Positions 9,563 through 18,243 are shown, counted from the first letter of the stretch. The stretch: 64,000 nucleotides of DNA from Emcibacteraceae bacterium (GCA_021774795.1 JAJFIR010000014.1:62001-126000), one strand, 5' to 3'. Program-made: numbers and translations. Notes: a model not told the origin generated them from the sequence alone.

Positions 9563-10912
9563 TTACTTCATTAAAACAAACTCTTCCGCAGAAGAAGGAT
9601 GCACCGCTACCGTGTCATCAAACTGGGCTTTGGTAGCACCGCATTTAAGAGCAATGGCAATTCCCTGAATGATTTCGGCGCTATCGGGGCCAATCATATG
9701 GGCACCGACGACTTTATCTGTTTTACCGTCCACAAGCATTTTTATCAGTGATCTTTCATCACGACCGCTAAGCGTGAACTTCATTGACTTATATTCGCTG
9801 CGATAAACCTTTAGGTCATCTCCATATTGTTCAATGGCATCTTCCTCACTTAAACCCACTGTTCCGATCGGCGGCTGCGAAAATATCGCTGTTGGGATAT
9901 GGTCATAATTCACAAATGTCGGTGTATCATTAAACTGCGTCGCGGCTAAGGCAGCACCTTCTTTAATGGCGATCGGTGTTAACTGCATTCCCCCGGTGAC
10001 ATCCCCCACAGCAAAGATATTATCTACGCTCGATTTATAATATTCATCAACAATGATTTCTCCGTTACCTTTTAGCTTAACGCCTAGATCCTCAAGCCCC
10101 ATATTCGCGGTGTTTGCTTTTCGTCCCGTGGCATACATAACAAGGTCTGTGGCCATTTCATTACCATCAGTAAGTTTTAATATATATTCGTCACCGTTCT
10201 TAATAATCCCGATCACATTTGTATTAATACGAACATCGACCCCTTTTTTGATCATTTCATCACGAAGTTTAGCACGGACTTCCAGATCAAACCCCCGCAA
10301 TATTTCTTCGCCGCGGTAAAGAAGCGATGTTTGCGCCCCCAGACCGTTGAAAATTCCGGCAAATTCAACAGCAATATACCCGCCCCCTACAACCGTAATC
10401 CGTTTTGGTAACTTTTCCAGTTGAAAGGCTTCGTTGGATGATATGGCATGCTCAATACCCGGCACATTTGGCATCGACGGCCATGCGCCCGTTGAAATAA
10501 GGATCTTGTCGGCAGTTATTTTCCGGGTACTATTTTCAGACGTTAACTCAATGGTATGTGCATCGATAAGCTTACCTCGAGCCTGAATGATTTCAACATT
10601 GTGATTTTCAAGATTTTGACCATATAAACCTTCAAGGCGATCAATTTCCTTATCTTTATTAGCAATCAGCGTTGACCAGTCAAAGTTATGACTGGCTTGC
10701 GACCAACCGAAGCCCATAGCGTCCCTAAAATGTGATGAAAATTCGGATGCATATACGAATAATTTTTTGGGAACACATCCCCGTATGACACAGGTGCCGC
10801 CAACACGGTAATCTTCACATAATCCAACCTTAGCACCATATGTCGCCGCCATTCTGCTTGCCCGAACGCCGCCGGAACCTGCCCCTATTACAAAAAAATC
10901 ATAATCATACAT
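9563..10912 (-). CDS. gor: Glutathione-disulfide reductase
   Basis: This cytoplasmic flavoprotein of 449 residues reduces oxidised glutathione with NADPH. It has an N-terminal FAD fold (FFVIGAGSGGVRASR), the redox-active disulfide in GGTCVIRGCVPKK (C41 and C46), a second nucleotide fold (VVGGGYIAVEF) and the C-terminal catalytic motif VHPSSAEEFV. The GGTCVIRGCVPKK variant and the VHPSSAEE end separate it from lipoamide dehydrogenases and mercuric reductases. It is the first gene before class II DAHP synthase. Confidence 0.93.
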   Translation of the reverse strand: MYDYDFFVIGAGSGGVRASRMAATYGAKVGLCEDYRVGGTCVIRGCVPKKLFVYASEFSSHFRDAMGFGWSQASHNFDWSTLIANKDKEIDRLEGLYGQNLENHNVEIIQARGKLIDAHTIELTSENSTRKITADKILISTGAWPSMPNVPGIEHAISSNEAFQLEKLPKRITVVGGGYIAVEFAGIFNGLGAQTSLLYRGEEILRGFDLEVRAKLRDEMIKKGVDVRINTNVIGIIKNGDEYILKLTDGNEMATDLVMYATGRKANTANMGLEDLGVKLKGNGEIIVDEYYKSSVDNIFAVGDVTGGMQLTPIAIKEGAALAATQFNDTPTFVNYDHIPTAIFSQPPIGTVGLSEEDAIEQYGDDLKVYRSEYKSMKFTLSGRDERSLIKMLVDGKTDKVVGAHMIGPDSAEIIQGIAIALKCGATKAQFDDTVAVHPSSAEEFVLMK

Positions 10913-11000
10913 AATAAATATCCAATAATTAAATCTATAGTGATTAAATTGGCCTTATGGCAAAGAAAGTCAAGTCGTCAAATGACAAAATAAAGCTAAT

Positions 11001-11378
11001 TTATTTATCGCTGTCAACCAACGTCCCCTGATGAAAGTATAATTGCCAAATACCGTCTGTAATCCGCCAAAGAGAACTTCTCAGTGTTGGTCGCGAGATT
11101 TCACCAGATAAGCTTTTTCGGTAACATCGATATCTAGCCATAGCAACTTCAGGCGAAAGTGATATTACCTTAAAATCACTTGTTGATAAGGAATACTGCC
11201 TCTCGCGATTTTCATTCAATAAATCGACGATGATATCTTTTTTATTCCAGACACGCCCTGAGCAGCCAAATTCCACAAAATCGTCAGCAAGCAATTCTTC
11301 CAGCTCACGTTTCGAATTGCGAGTATCAGCATTGAGCAGCTGTTCTTCCAGGTTTTGGATTTGTAGTGGTAAATTCAA
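11001..11378 (-). CDS. NTF2-like (DUF4440-type) small protein
   Basis: This 125-residue protein has the pattern of the nuclear-transport-factor-2-like fold: an N-terminal helix with NLEEQLL, ELLADDFVEFGCSGRVWNKKDII, a sheet region with VAMARYRCYRK, and the terminal strand WRITDGIWQLYFHQGT. Such proteins are small alpha-plus-beta cone folds used as enzymes, binding proteins or toxin-immunity folds. No catalytic assignment is possible. The likely start is a TTG at 11378, 16 bases after the oxidoreductase stop, with AGGAC upstream and no in-frame ATG before the fold. It is the last gene of the 14060-11001 run. Confidence 0.7.
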   Translation of the reverse strand: MNLPLQIQNLEEQLLNADTRNSKRELEELLADDFVEFGCSGRVWNKKDIIVDLLNENRERQYSLSTSDFKVISLSPEVAMARYRCYRKSLSGEISRPTLRSSLWRITDGIWQLYFHQGTLVDSDK

Positions 11379-11393
11379 TTTTGAGTTGGTGTC

Positions 11394-12659
11394 CTAATCT
11401 ATCATTTTTACTTGCATTGAAAGCCTTGCTTCTTCTGCTGCGAAAACGGCTTTGTGAGTTTCAAGTGATTGATCAGGACCGGTCAGGATCATTGACTGAT
11501 CTCTATTTGCGACAGCCGCTGTAAAATTCTGAATTAAAAAATAATCTCCGCCGCCATGACCTTTCATCGAGGCCATAACATCATACGCTGCGACATTATG
11601 CACGGTTTCCGTGTCCGTGAGAAAGTCATATACTTTTATATACTCACCGTCGCCTTCAATGCGACCGTGTGTGCCAAATATTCGCGTTTTCCTATCACAG
11701 TATTCTGTAAAAGCCATCATCGTATGGGTTGCTGTCGCGCCTCCTTCAAACATAAGGTTAACCACCTGCTGATCAACGACATTATTATCGCACGCATAAA
11801 CGCAGCGCGCATAGGGGCCGTTTTTTACGTCTTTCAATCGCAATTCGTCATCACTATAGTGCGAAATCACATCAAGAAAATGAGGGGGACATTTGCGTCT
11901 GTTTTCCGCGTCACCAAAGTAAATCTTTTGCGCCGAATAAGGACATGTCTCCTCCACATCGCACGTAAAACAATTGTCACTTGCTCCGTCAGGCTTATTT
12001 TCCGCTTTAAAATGTGACAGACCGCCAAACGAAGATACCGCTTTTATTTTTTTATCCATAACATGGCAAAGCCAGTCTATATCATGGCAAGATTTTGCCA
12101 TGAGCATGAATGCCACTTCATCATCCCGGCGCCAGTTACCCCGAACAAATGAATGTGCATGGTGCCAATAGCCAACCGGTTCCAGATGCTGAATGTTCAT
12201 GATTTCACCAATTGCACCGCTGGCCAGTATTTTCTTTAAGGATCTTGTATATTGAGTATATCTGAGTACGTGGCAGACCCCGAAAATGACATCATTTTCT
12301 TTCACTGCCTGCACTATTTCTTCGCACTCGCGCTCGGTAACAGCCATTGGCTTTTCAAGAAGAATGCTATATTTCAATTTTGCAAATTTTATGCATGGCT
12401 CAGCGTGATAATCGTCTTGAATGCAAATATAAACCGCGTCGGCAATTTTGCCTTTATCCAAAACTTCCCGCCAATCCGAATAGACATTCTCAGGCGTAAT
12501 ATTATGACTTTCGACGAACTTTGTTCTATAATTCTCTCTTGGTTCGCAAACTGCAACAATGTTAACTTCATCAGGGTTTTCAAGCGCATATTGTGAATAT
12601 ACCGTACCACGTGCACCCGCACCAACAACAAGAACGCTCACCGGGATATTTTTTGTCAT
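11394..12659 (-). CDS. Gfo/Idh/MocA family NAD(P)-dependent oxidoreductase
   Basis: The 421-residue protein has an N-terminal Rossmann fold (VSVLVVGAGARG), the conserved EKPMAVT sheet motif that holds the catalytic Lys in this family, and a C-terminal substrate domain. A cysteine-rich insert, C-x2-C-x5-CPYSAQ followed by RRKCPP, occurs in a sub-group of these proteins annotated as sugar dehydrogenases and may bind a metal. HDIDWL fits the catalytic Asp-His region. The substrate is unknown. It lies between the M29-like gene and the NTF2-like gene, downstream of the small peptide. The ATG at 12659 follows AAAGGA; the frame extends eight codons upstream only through a TTG. Confidence 0.85.
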   Translation of the reverse strand: MTKNIPVSVLVVGAGARGTVYSQYALENPDEVNIVAVCEPRENYRTKFVESHNITPENVYSDWREVLDKGKIADAVYICIQDDYHAEPCIKFAKLKYSILLEKPMAVTERECEEIVQAVKENDVIFGVCHVLRYTQYTRSLKKILASGAIGEIMNIQHLEPVGYWHHAHSFVRGNWRRDDEVAFMLMAKSCHDIDWLCHVMDKKIKAVSSFGGLSHFKAENKPDGASDNCFTCDVEETCPYSAQKIYFGDAENRRKCPPHFLDVISHYSDDELRLKDVKNGPYARCVYACDNNVVDQQVVNLMFEGGATATHTMMAFTEYCDRKTRIFGTHGRIEGDGEYIKVYDFLTDTETVHNVAAYDVMASMKGHGGGDYFLIQNFTAAVANRDQSMILTGPDQSLETHKAVFAAEEARLSMQVKMID

Positions 12660-12748
12660 CGTTGTTGTCCTTTGAATTCTCAATTTGACATACTAAAGCA
12701 TGGATCAAATCCAAAATAAAGACAGAACCTATGATAAAAGTTTTTTAA

Positions 12749-13855
12749 TTAGAGAGTAAGGCCGCAACAATCGCCTTCAACAACGCTTTCCGGTGAAAAT
12801 GCGTCTTCAGATGCAACACGAGCGGGGTGCGCACCATATGAAGGGATAACATTACCTAAATCAATGATATCCGGTTGTCCGTCAATAATAATATGCCCGC
12901 CTTTTGCAATCAGGTCGATATGACGTTCACTATAATAATCAACGCGTTCACCCTGATTATGTTGACCAAATCCCAAATGTACGCCAGGAAAGCGTTCATT
13001 GATCTGGGAATTTTCGGATATCGGGTTTGTTATCGATAAATTTGTACCAATCCCAAGTTCACCAACGATGTTTCCATTAGTAGATTTGAAACATTCATCA
13101 ATATAGTCCATTGTGTCCTTACAGGCACAAAAATGATCCACGGCTTTTCCGCCTTTGACGGTTACTGTCACCGGATTTTTTTGTAATCTTACATCGCGGT
13201 CTATAACTGTGTTAATATTATAGGCGACATCGGCCACTAGAGTACCATTTATATTCGCAGGGAAAGTGGCTACTTCGCCTGCTGGCAAAATAATGGTACT
13301 TCCCGGACGCCACAGTCCACGGTTACTGATCCAGCTAAACTTCGAATTATCCAATTCGATATCAAGATTGGTACCGTTCGAGCACGAAATATTAATATGC
13401 TTAGCTTTCATGCATCTGTTTAAAATAGTCGCATTTCTGGCAGATATTTCTTTAGGGTCCACTAACAACGTTGTTGAGAATAATTCCGGTATTGAACTCA
13501 TAATACGGAATATTTTCGTCTTATCCGTGTCAAAATTACGAATGCATGTATTGATAATGCTTGAGTGAGAAAGTGTTTCTACTTCGAATACAAAAACAAC
13601 GAGGTTGCCCAAAACCTCATCCGGTGATGGAATAGCTTCCATCAGACGGTTAAATAACCCGTTATCCTCAAGAGGTGCCATCCAGACCGTTGATAGGTCT
13701 ACGTCTCTCATTTCCAGAGCGGAAGATACCCAAGCAGCAATGCTTTTACTTTCTTCGGTAAACACAATTACTACTTTGTCTTCTTTGCCTATTTGAGCAT
13801 ACAGATCAATTAAAGAATTAACCCCCTGCCATGCTTCAGCGGTTGGATTCAACAC
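12749..13855 (-). CDS. M29-like metalloprotein (aminopeptidase or dioxygenase fold)
   Basis: This 368-residue protein is related to the thermophilic M29 metallo-aminopeptidases, a fold also used by the iron enzyme 2,5-dihydroxypyridine dioxygenase. All five family metal ligands can be placed: E194 in PAGEVATFP, E266 in VGELGIGTN, H293 in GVHLGFG, and H312 and D314 in RHIDLIA. The N-terminal half is poorly conserved. The C-terminus carries CC. The start is uncertain: GTG at 13867 overlaps the AGAGG site, so GTG at 13855, about 11 bases after it, is preferred. It follows the 56-residue peptide gene after a hairpin and precedes the Gfo/Idh/MocA gene by 89 bases, suggesting a joint role, possibly in peptide maturation. 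Confidence 0.65.
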   Translation of the reverse strand: MLNPTAEAWQGVNSLIDLYAQIGKEDKVVIVFTEESKSIAAWVSSALEMRDVDLSTVWMAPLEDNGLFNRLMEAIPSPDEVLGNLVVFVFEVETLSHSSIINTCIRNFDTDKTKIFRIMSSIPELFSTTLLVDPKEISARNATILNRCMKAKHINISCSNGTNLDIELDNSKFSWISNRGLWRPGSTIILPAGEVATFPANINGTLVADVAYNINTVIDRDVRLQKNPVTVTVKGGKAVDHFCACKDTMDYIDECFKSTNGNIVGELGIGTNLSITNPISENSQINERFPGVHLGFGQHNQGERVDYYSERHIDLIAKGGHIIIDGQPDIIDLGNVIPSYGAHPARVASEDAFSPESVVEGDCCGLTL

Positions 13856-13883
13856 AGTTGCAGACACCTCTTTTTAGATATTT

Positions 13884-13911
13884 AATTTCTTATGAAATTT
13901 TATAAGAAATT
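13884..13911 (-). other. Stem-loop at the 3' end of the small peptide gene
   Basis: Ten-base arms (13884-13893 and 13902-13911; AATTTCTTAT with ATAAGAAATT) flank an eight-base loop. The structure covers the last codons and stop of the peptide gene and ends about 28 bases before the M29-like start. It lacks a T run, so it is more likely an attenuator or RNA-stabilising stem that makes the peptide more abundant than the downstream enzymes than a full terminator. Confidence 0.5.
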
Positions 13912-14060
13912 TTGTAGCTTTCTACGAATGGACCTTTTGTAGCTTCAAGGCCATTATCAGTTGAAAGTGATTTAGCGTCTAATTCGCCAAATTTACTTGA
14001 AATCGCTTTTAACACGTCTTCTGTTACGATTTCATCAGTTGATAGTTTTAAAGTTGACAT
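13890..14060 (-). CDS. Small peptide, 56 residues, possible RiPP-like precursor
   Basis: The ATG at 14060 is preceded by GGAGAAAG at good spacing; an ATG four codons earlier lacks a site. The product is acidic and helix-prone in its first half (TDEIVTEDVLKAISSKFGEL), has a Gly-containing middle (DNGLEATKGP), and ends FVESYKISYKIS. The final YKIS is duplicated with different synonymous codons (TAC/TAT, TCT/TCA). It has no Cys and no signal peptide. I recognise no family. Its size, leader-like first half, repetitive tail and position ahead of two enzyme genes are what one expects of a modified peptide precursor, but that is inference. Confidence 0.6.
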   Translation of the reverse strand: MSTLKLSTDEIVTEDVLKAISSKFGELDAKSLSTDNGLEATKGPFVESYKISYKIS

Positions 14061-14472
14061 TACTTTCTCCATTTTTTGTTAAGTTATTATGGTTACCAAC
14101 GTTAATGTTTTGTTAACCATGATCGATCCTAGCCACAATATTCTTACGAGTCAAATAAGGCAAATGTGGCGACATATAAATGTTTTATATCAACATGTTG
14201 CGATTCTTTGATAAACCATGACATTATGACGAATCTATCAATTAGGGTTTTAATATTAGTATCAGTACACCATTAAAACGGGCATATTTATGGGTCTGAT
14301 TTCTATGCCGGTTTCGAATGAAAATTAGCTATGGAGCGTTAAAATTCACATCCAAATTCGAAAAAAAAGTAACACATTTAGAAGCGAGTTAGCTTAATAT
14401 TTATGTTGCGAAAGCTTATTTAGTTTGCCTAGATAATAATGCTATAATCAAATTAGATGTTAGGAAAGTGAA
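14061..14472. promoter_or_regulatory. Divergent control region with inverted repeat
   Basis: This is a 412-base AT-rich gap between the small peptide gene (minus) and the HEPN-like gene (plus). It holds an inverted repeat with arms ATGGTTA (14089-14095) and TAACCAT (14114-14120) about 30 bases upstream of the peptide start, a likely operator position. On the other side AGGAAAG lies just before the HEPN-like ATG. I see no open frame, RNA gene or clear -35/-10 pair in the rest. Confidence 0.4.
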
Positions 14473-14997
14473 ATGAATTTGTCAAAATTAGATGTAGCCA
14501 GAAGTCAACTTCTAACAGCGATAAGACTTTATTGGGATGATGGCGATCCTGTATCGGTATACACTCTTGCTTCTAATGCTTGGGAAATAATATATGAGCT
14601 ATGTAGGGTAAAAAATATAGATAGTATATCAGACGATATTCAAAGCCATATCGGTATAGGTAAAAAATTGAAGCGTGATTACATAAACAAACCCTTTAGG
14701 AATTTTTTTAAACACGCAGATACTGATCACGACGATATATTAAATGGATTCTCAGATTCGTGTAACGATGGGATGTTGTACATGTCAGTAGAAGATTTTA
14801 TACGTTTATCTGACAAATCGCCACTCGAGTTTCAAGTCTATCAACTTTGGTATTTAAGTCGAAACCCAGATAAATTGCGAAAAGATATATTCGACGAATA
14901 TACAAAGAAGATAGAACTAGCTTTTCCTGAAATCAGAAGCCTTACACGTTCTGGTCAAAAGAAAATGGCGAAATCGGGTCTTGTTACAATATGTTGA
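14473..14997 (+). CDS. HEPN-like all-helical protein
   Basis: The 174-residue protein is predicted to be entirely helical. It carries R76-N-F-F-K-H81, which fits the Rx4-6H motif of HEPN-domain ribonucleases and toxins, within a KPFRNFFKHADTD segment, and an upstream LASNAWEIIYELC helix typical of HEPN-like proteins. If active it would be a metal-independent RNase; many HEPN proteins are toxins, but no antitoxin gene is adjacent. AGGAAAGTGAA precedes the ATG well. The gene is richer in A and T and in rare codons than its neighbours, which may indicate acquisition. It lies between the divergent control region and glmS. Confidence 0.55.
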   Translation: MNLSKLDVARSQLLTAIRLYWDDGDPVSVYTLASNAWEIIYELCRVKNIDSISDDIQSHIGIGKKLKRDYINKPFRNFFKHADTDHDDILNGFSDSCNDGMLYMSVEDFIRLSDKSPLEFQVYQLWYLSRNPDKLRKDIFDEYTKKIELAFPEIRSLTRSGQKKMAKSGLVTIC

Positions 14998-15065
14998 TGA
15001 TAATATCTTATTAAACCATCCAAGAGTGGACGTATCCGAAATACACTACTGGAAGGTATAATAAG

Positions 15066-16892
15066 TTATTCAACCGTCACTGATTTTGCCAAGTTCCTTG
15101 GCTGGTCCACATCGGTACCTTTGGCAACTGCCACATGATATGATAAAAGTTGCACAGGGATTGCATGAAGAAGCGGTGTTACAAATTCATCAAGCATAGG
15201 AAGCGCTATCGTCGCAATCGCCGCCTCGCCGTCAATCTCAGCCCCTTTGATATCAGTAAAGAAATAGACCTGACCTTTTCGGGCAATCACTTCCTGCATA
15301 TTTGAAACTGTTTTTTCGTAAAGACGCCCACTTGGCGCGATGACAATGATCGGTACATTTTTATCAATGAGCGCGATTGGGCCATGCTTCATTTCCCCAG
15401 CGGCGTAGCCCTCTGCATGAATATATGAAATTTCCTTGAGCTTAAGTGCTCCTTCCATAGCGATCGGATATTCGAGGCCACGACCAAGATAAATAACATC
15501 CTGTGCCTTGGCCACGTCAAGGGCCATCGTTTGTATAGCATCATCATGATTTAAAACATCTGCCATTCGTGCGGGTACTTCGCTAAGCGCGACGCAAAGA
15601 CGGCTTTCTTCGGCTTCATCTATAGTGCCCCTCGCCTTCGCATGGGTAATTGCAAAACATGCCAGCACAGAGAGCTGACATGTAAAAGCCTTTGTCGATG
15701 CAACACCCACTTCGGGGCCGGCATGAGTATGAAGAACGATATCGCTTTCCCGCTCCATTGAGCTTTGTGCAACATTCAAGATTGATAAAATATGCTGACC
15801 CTGCGCTTTTGCATATCTAAGGGCAGCAAGCGTATCTGCCGTTTCACCAGACTGGGAAATAAATATCGCCAAACCATTTTTAGGCATGACCGGTTCGCGG
15901 TAGCGAAATTCAGACGCGATATCAACATCGACATTAATTCGTCCCACTTGCTCCATCCAGTATTTAGCAACCATAGCCGCGTAAAATGATGTGCCGCAGG
16001 CAATAATAGTGACACGCTCTATAGATTTTAAATCAAATGGCATATCAGGCAATTCAACACGACCCTTAAGGGGATCAATTAAAGTACCAAGGGTTTGACC
16101 AACTACTGTTGGCTGCTCATATATTTCTTTCATCATAAAATGCTTGTAGTTGCCCTTATCAATTGCGCCGCTTGCGGCATCTACAACATGAACTTCCCGG
16201 GCTACTTCTTCGCCTGCTTCATCAAATATTATTGCCGTTGTTTTACTAATTTCAACTCTGTCACCTTCATCAAGATATGATATCCGGTCTGTCAGATGAG
16301 AAAGAGCTATTGCATCAGAACCCAGATACATTTCATTTTCACCGTACCCAAGGACCAGCGGGCTACCACGCCGCGCACCGATCATTAGCTGATTATTTCC
16401 TTCAAATATTATGGCAAGCGCAAACGCGCCTTCAAGTTCCGATAGTGCCGCTTTTGCTGCGTCCCGCCTCGATTTACCCTGATCAATAAAGTCGGTGATT
16501 AAATGTACAATGGTTTCAGTATCGGTTTCTGTATTAAAAACATGTCCTTTTGCGGCTAATCTTTCGCGTAATTCACGAAAATTCTCAATAATACCGTTAT
16601 GAACCACTGCCACCTTCTCTGAAGCATGTGGATGAGCGTTCTCAACAGTAGGTTCACCGTGGGTTGCCCATCTTGTGTGCCCAATGCCAACAAAACCGGG
16701 AAGCGGACTTCGGTCCAGTTCATTCACCAGATTTACAAGCTTCCCTTTGGCGCGGCGACGGTCAATTGAATGACCATCGAAAAGTGTGGCAACTCCTGCA
16801 CTATCATAACCCCGGTATTCGAGACGACGTAACCCGTCAACGATACGCCCCGCAACATCATGATCACTGATTATCCCTATAATTCCGCACAT
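15066..16892 (-). CDS. glmS: Glutamine-fructose-6-phosphate aminotransferase (isomerizing)
   Basis: This enzyme makes glucosamine 6-phosphate, the entry to amino-sugar synthesis for peptidoglycan, lipid A and exopolysaccharide. The 608-residue sequence starts MCGIIGI with the catalytic Cys exposed after Met removal, has a class II glutaminase domain (GIGHTRWATHG, HNGIIENF), and two SIS sugar-isomerase domains (ACGTSFYAA, SQSGETADTLAALR, EVGVASTKAF), ending DQPRNLAKSVTVE as expected. There is no glmS ribozyme signature upstream, since glmU is 10 bases away. It forms an operon with glmU. Confidence 0.98.
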   Translation of the reverse strand: MCGIIGIISDHDVAGRIVDGLRRLEYRGYDSAGVATLFDGHSIDRRRAKGKLVNLVNELDRSPLPGFVGIGHTRWATHGEPTVENAHPHASEKVAVVHNGIIENFRELRERLAAKGHVFNTETDTETIVHLITDFIDQGKSRRDAAKAALSELEGAFALAIIFEGNNQLMIGARRGSPLVLGYGENEMYLGSDAIALSHLTDRISYLDEGDRVEISKTTAIIFDEAGEEVAREVHVVDAASGAIDKGNYKHFMMKEIYEQPTVVGQTLGTLIDPLKGRVELPDMPFDLKSIERVTIIACGTSFYAAMVAKYWMEQVGRINVDVDIASEFRYREPVMPKNGLAIFISQSGETADTLAALRYAKAQGQHILSILNVAQSSMERESDIVLHTHAGPEVGVASTKAFTCQLSVLACFAITHAKARGTIDEAEESRLCVALSEVPARMADVLNHDDAIQTMALDVAKAQDVIYLGRGLEYPIAMEGALKLKEISYIHAEGYAAGEMKHGPIALIDKNVPIIVIAPSGRLYEKTVSNMQEVIARKGQVYFFTDIKGAEIDGEAAIATIALPMLDEFVTPLLHAIPVQLLSYHVAVAKGTDVDQPRNLAKSVTVE

Positions 16893-16902
16893 ATATTATA
16901 CC

Positions 16903-18243
16903 CTATTTATTATCTTTTTTTTCTTGTTGAGTTGTTCGGAATGTTTTTGCCCAACCACCAATTTCTCGCTGTTTTGAGCGGGAAATTATCAATGCATCGC
17001 CTTCCGTGTCTTTGGTTACGATACTCCCCGCTCCAACGATAGCACCATCACCAACTTTAACCGGTGCTACGATCGCAGTGTTTGAGCCAATAAAAGCACC
17101 CTCGCCGATATCCGTGTGATACTTAAAATACCCGTCATAATTACAGGTAATTGTTCCTGCGCCAATATTGGCATTTTTACCGACCCTTGCGTCACCAATA
17201 TAACTAAGGTGGTTTACTTTCGCGCCGTCCTCAATATCAGCTTTTTTAACTTCAACAAAATTACCCACTTTTACATTCTTGCCTAGCTTTGCTGCGGGCC
17301 TTAAACGCGCAAATGGACCGACGATTGATCCCGCGCCCACTGTCGCCCCTTCGATGTGGCAAAATGCGTTTATGGTTACATCGTCATCAATCGTTGTTTC
17401 TGGTCCGAAAAATACGTTTGGTCCGATGCTGACATCTTTGCCGATTTTCGTATCATATGAAAAATACACACTTGACGGGTCAAGCAAGCTTACACCTTCA
17501 TCCATGAAATATTGACGGGCTTGGTCTTGAAATATTTTTTCTGCCTGCGCCAATTCACTTCGACTATTAATGCCCATAACCTCTCTTTCAGGGGCTTCCA
17601 CGACCACACACTTATGGCCTTGAGAATTGGCTATCCCTACTAAATCAGTCAAATAATATTCGTTTGCCGCATTTTTGTTATCCAACAAATCCAGTAAATC
17701 AAACAAATGATTGCCGTCTATGGCCATGATACCACTGTTGCAAAGGTCGATCTTTCGTTCTTCTTCGTTTGCGTCCTTGTATTCTACAATGGCTTGAAGG
17801 CGACCCGCTCGATTTAGCTTTAATCGTCCATATCTAAACGGATCAGCAGGTCTAAATCCAAGTACAACGACGGCCGCATCCTTATGTTTAATCATATTTT
17901 CCATAGTCGCTTGGCTAATCAGCGGAACATCACCATAAAGGACAAGCACCGTACCCTTAAATCCTTCAAGTTTAGCTCGCGCCATTTGTACCGCATGACC
18001 GGTTCCAAGCTGAGGTTCCTGAACAACAATTTCCGCTAAAGCACCCACCGATCTTTCAACCTGTTCTATTCCTGCGCCGGCAATTATTATATTGCGCGAT
18101 GGCTTTAGTGGTGCCACCCTATCAAGCAAGTGGTGTAACATCGGCCGACCGGCAATTGGATGCAAAACTTTATGAAGTGATGACTTCATTCGTGTGCCTT
18201 TTCCTGCGGCAAGGACGATGATGGCAAGATCAGAATTATTCAT
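16903..18243 (-). CDS. glmU: Bifunctional GlmU: GlcN-1-P acetyltransferase / UDP-GlcNAc pyrophosphorylase
   Basis: This 446-residue enzyme catalyses the last two steps to UDP-GlcNAc. The N-terminal uridylyltransferase domain has LAAGKGTRMKSSLHKVLHPI and GTGHAVQMA. The C-terminal left-handed beta-helix (from about residue 240) has hexapeptide repeats and the acetyltransferase motif NHLSYIGDARVG. It precedes glmS by 10 bases. Its product also feeds the WecB and TviB reactions encoded downstream in this window. Confidence 0.97.
   Translation of the reverse strand: MNNSDLAIIVLAAGKGTRMKSSLHKVLHPIAGRPMLHHLLDRVAPLKPSRNIIIAGAGIEQVERSVGALAEIVVQEPQLGTGHAVQMARAKLEGFKGTVLVLYGDVPLISQATMENMIKHKDAAVVVLGFRPADPFRYGRLKLNRAGRLQAIVEYKDANEEERKIDLCNSGIMAIDGNHLFDLLDLLDNKNAANEYYLTDLVGIANSQGHKCVVVEAPEREVMGINSRSELAQAEKIFQDQARQYFMDEGVSLLDPSSVYFSYDTKIGKDVSIGPNVFFGPETTIDDDVTINAFCHIEGATVGAGSIVGPFARLRPAAKLGKNVKVGNFVEVKKADIEDGAKVNHLSYIGDARVGKNANIGAGTITCNYDGYFKYHTDIGEGAFIGSNTAIVAPVKVGDGAIVGAGSIVTKDTEGDALIISRSKQREIGGWAKTFRTTQQEKKDNK

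Noticed and set aside
11556-12017. Plus-strand 153-codon open frame opposite the Gfo/Idh/MocA gene, and similar long antisense frames opposite nadE, cysS, gltX, SLBB, YjbH and the tyrosine kinase genes.
   Set aside because: They mirror strongly conserved genes on the other strand, lack ribosome binding sites and match no family.
15007-15065. Imperfect inverted repeat (CTTATTAAACC and GGTATAATAAG) between the HEPN-like gene and glmS.
   Set aside because: The 37-base loop and one mismatch give little stability and there is no T run; I do not call it a terminator.
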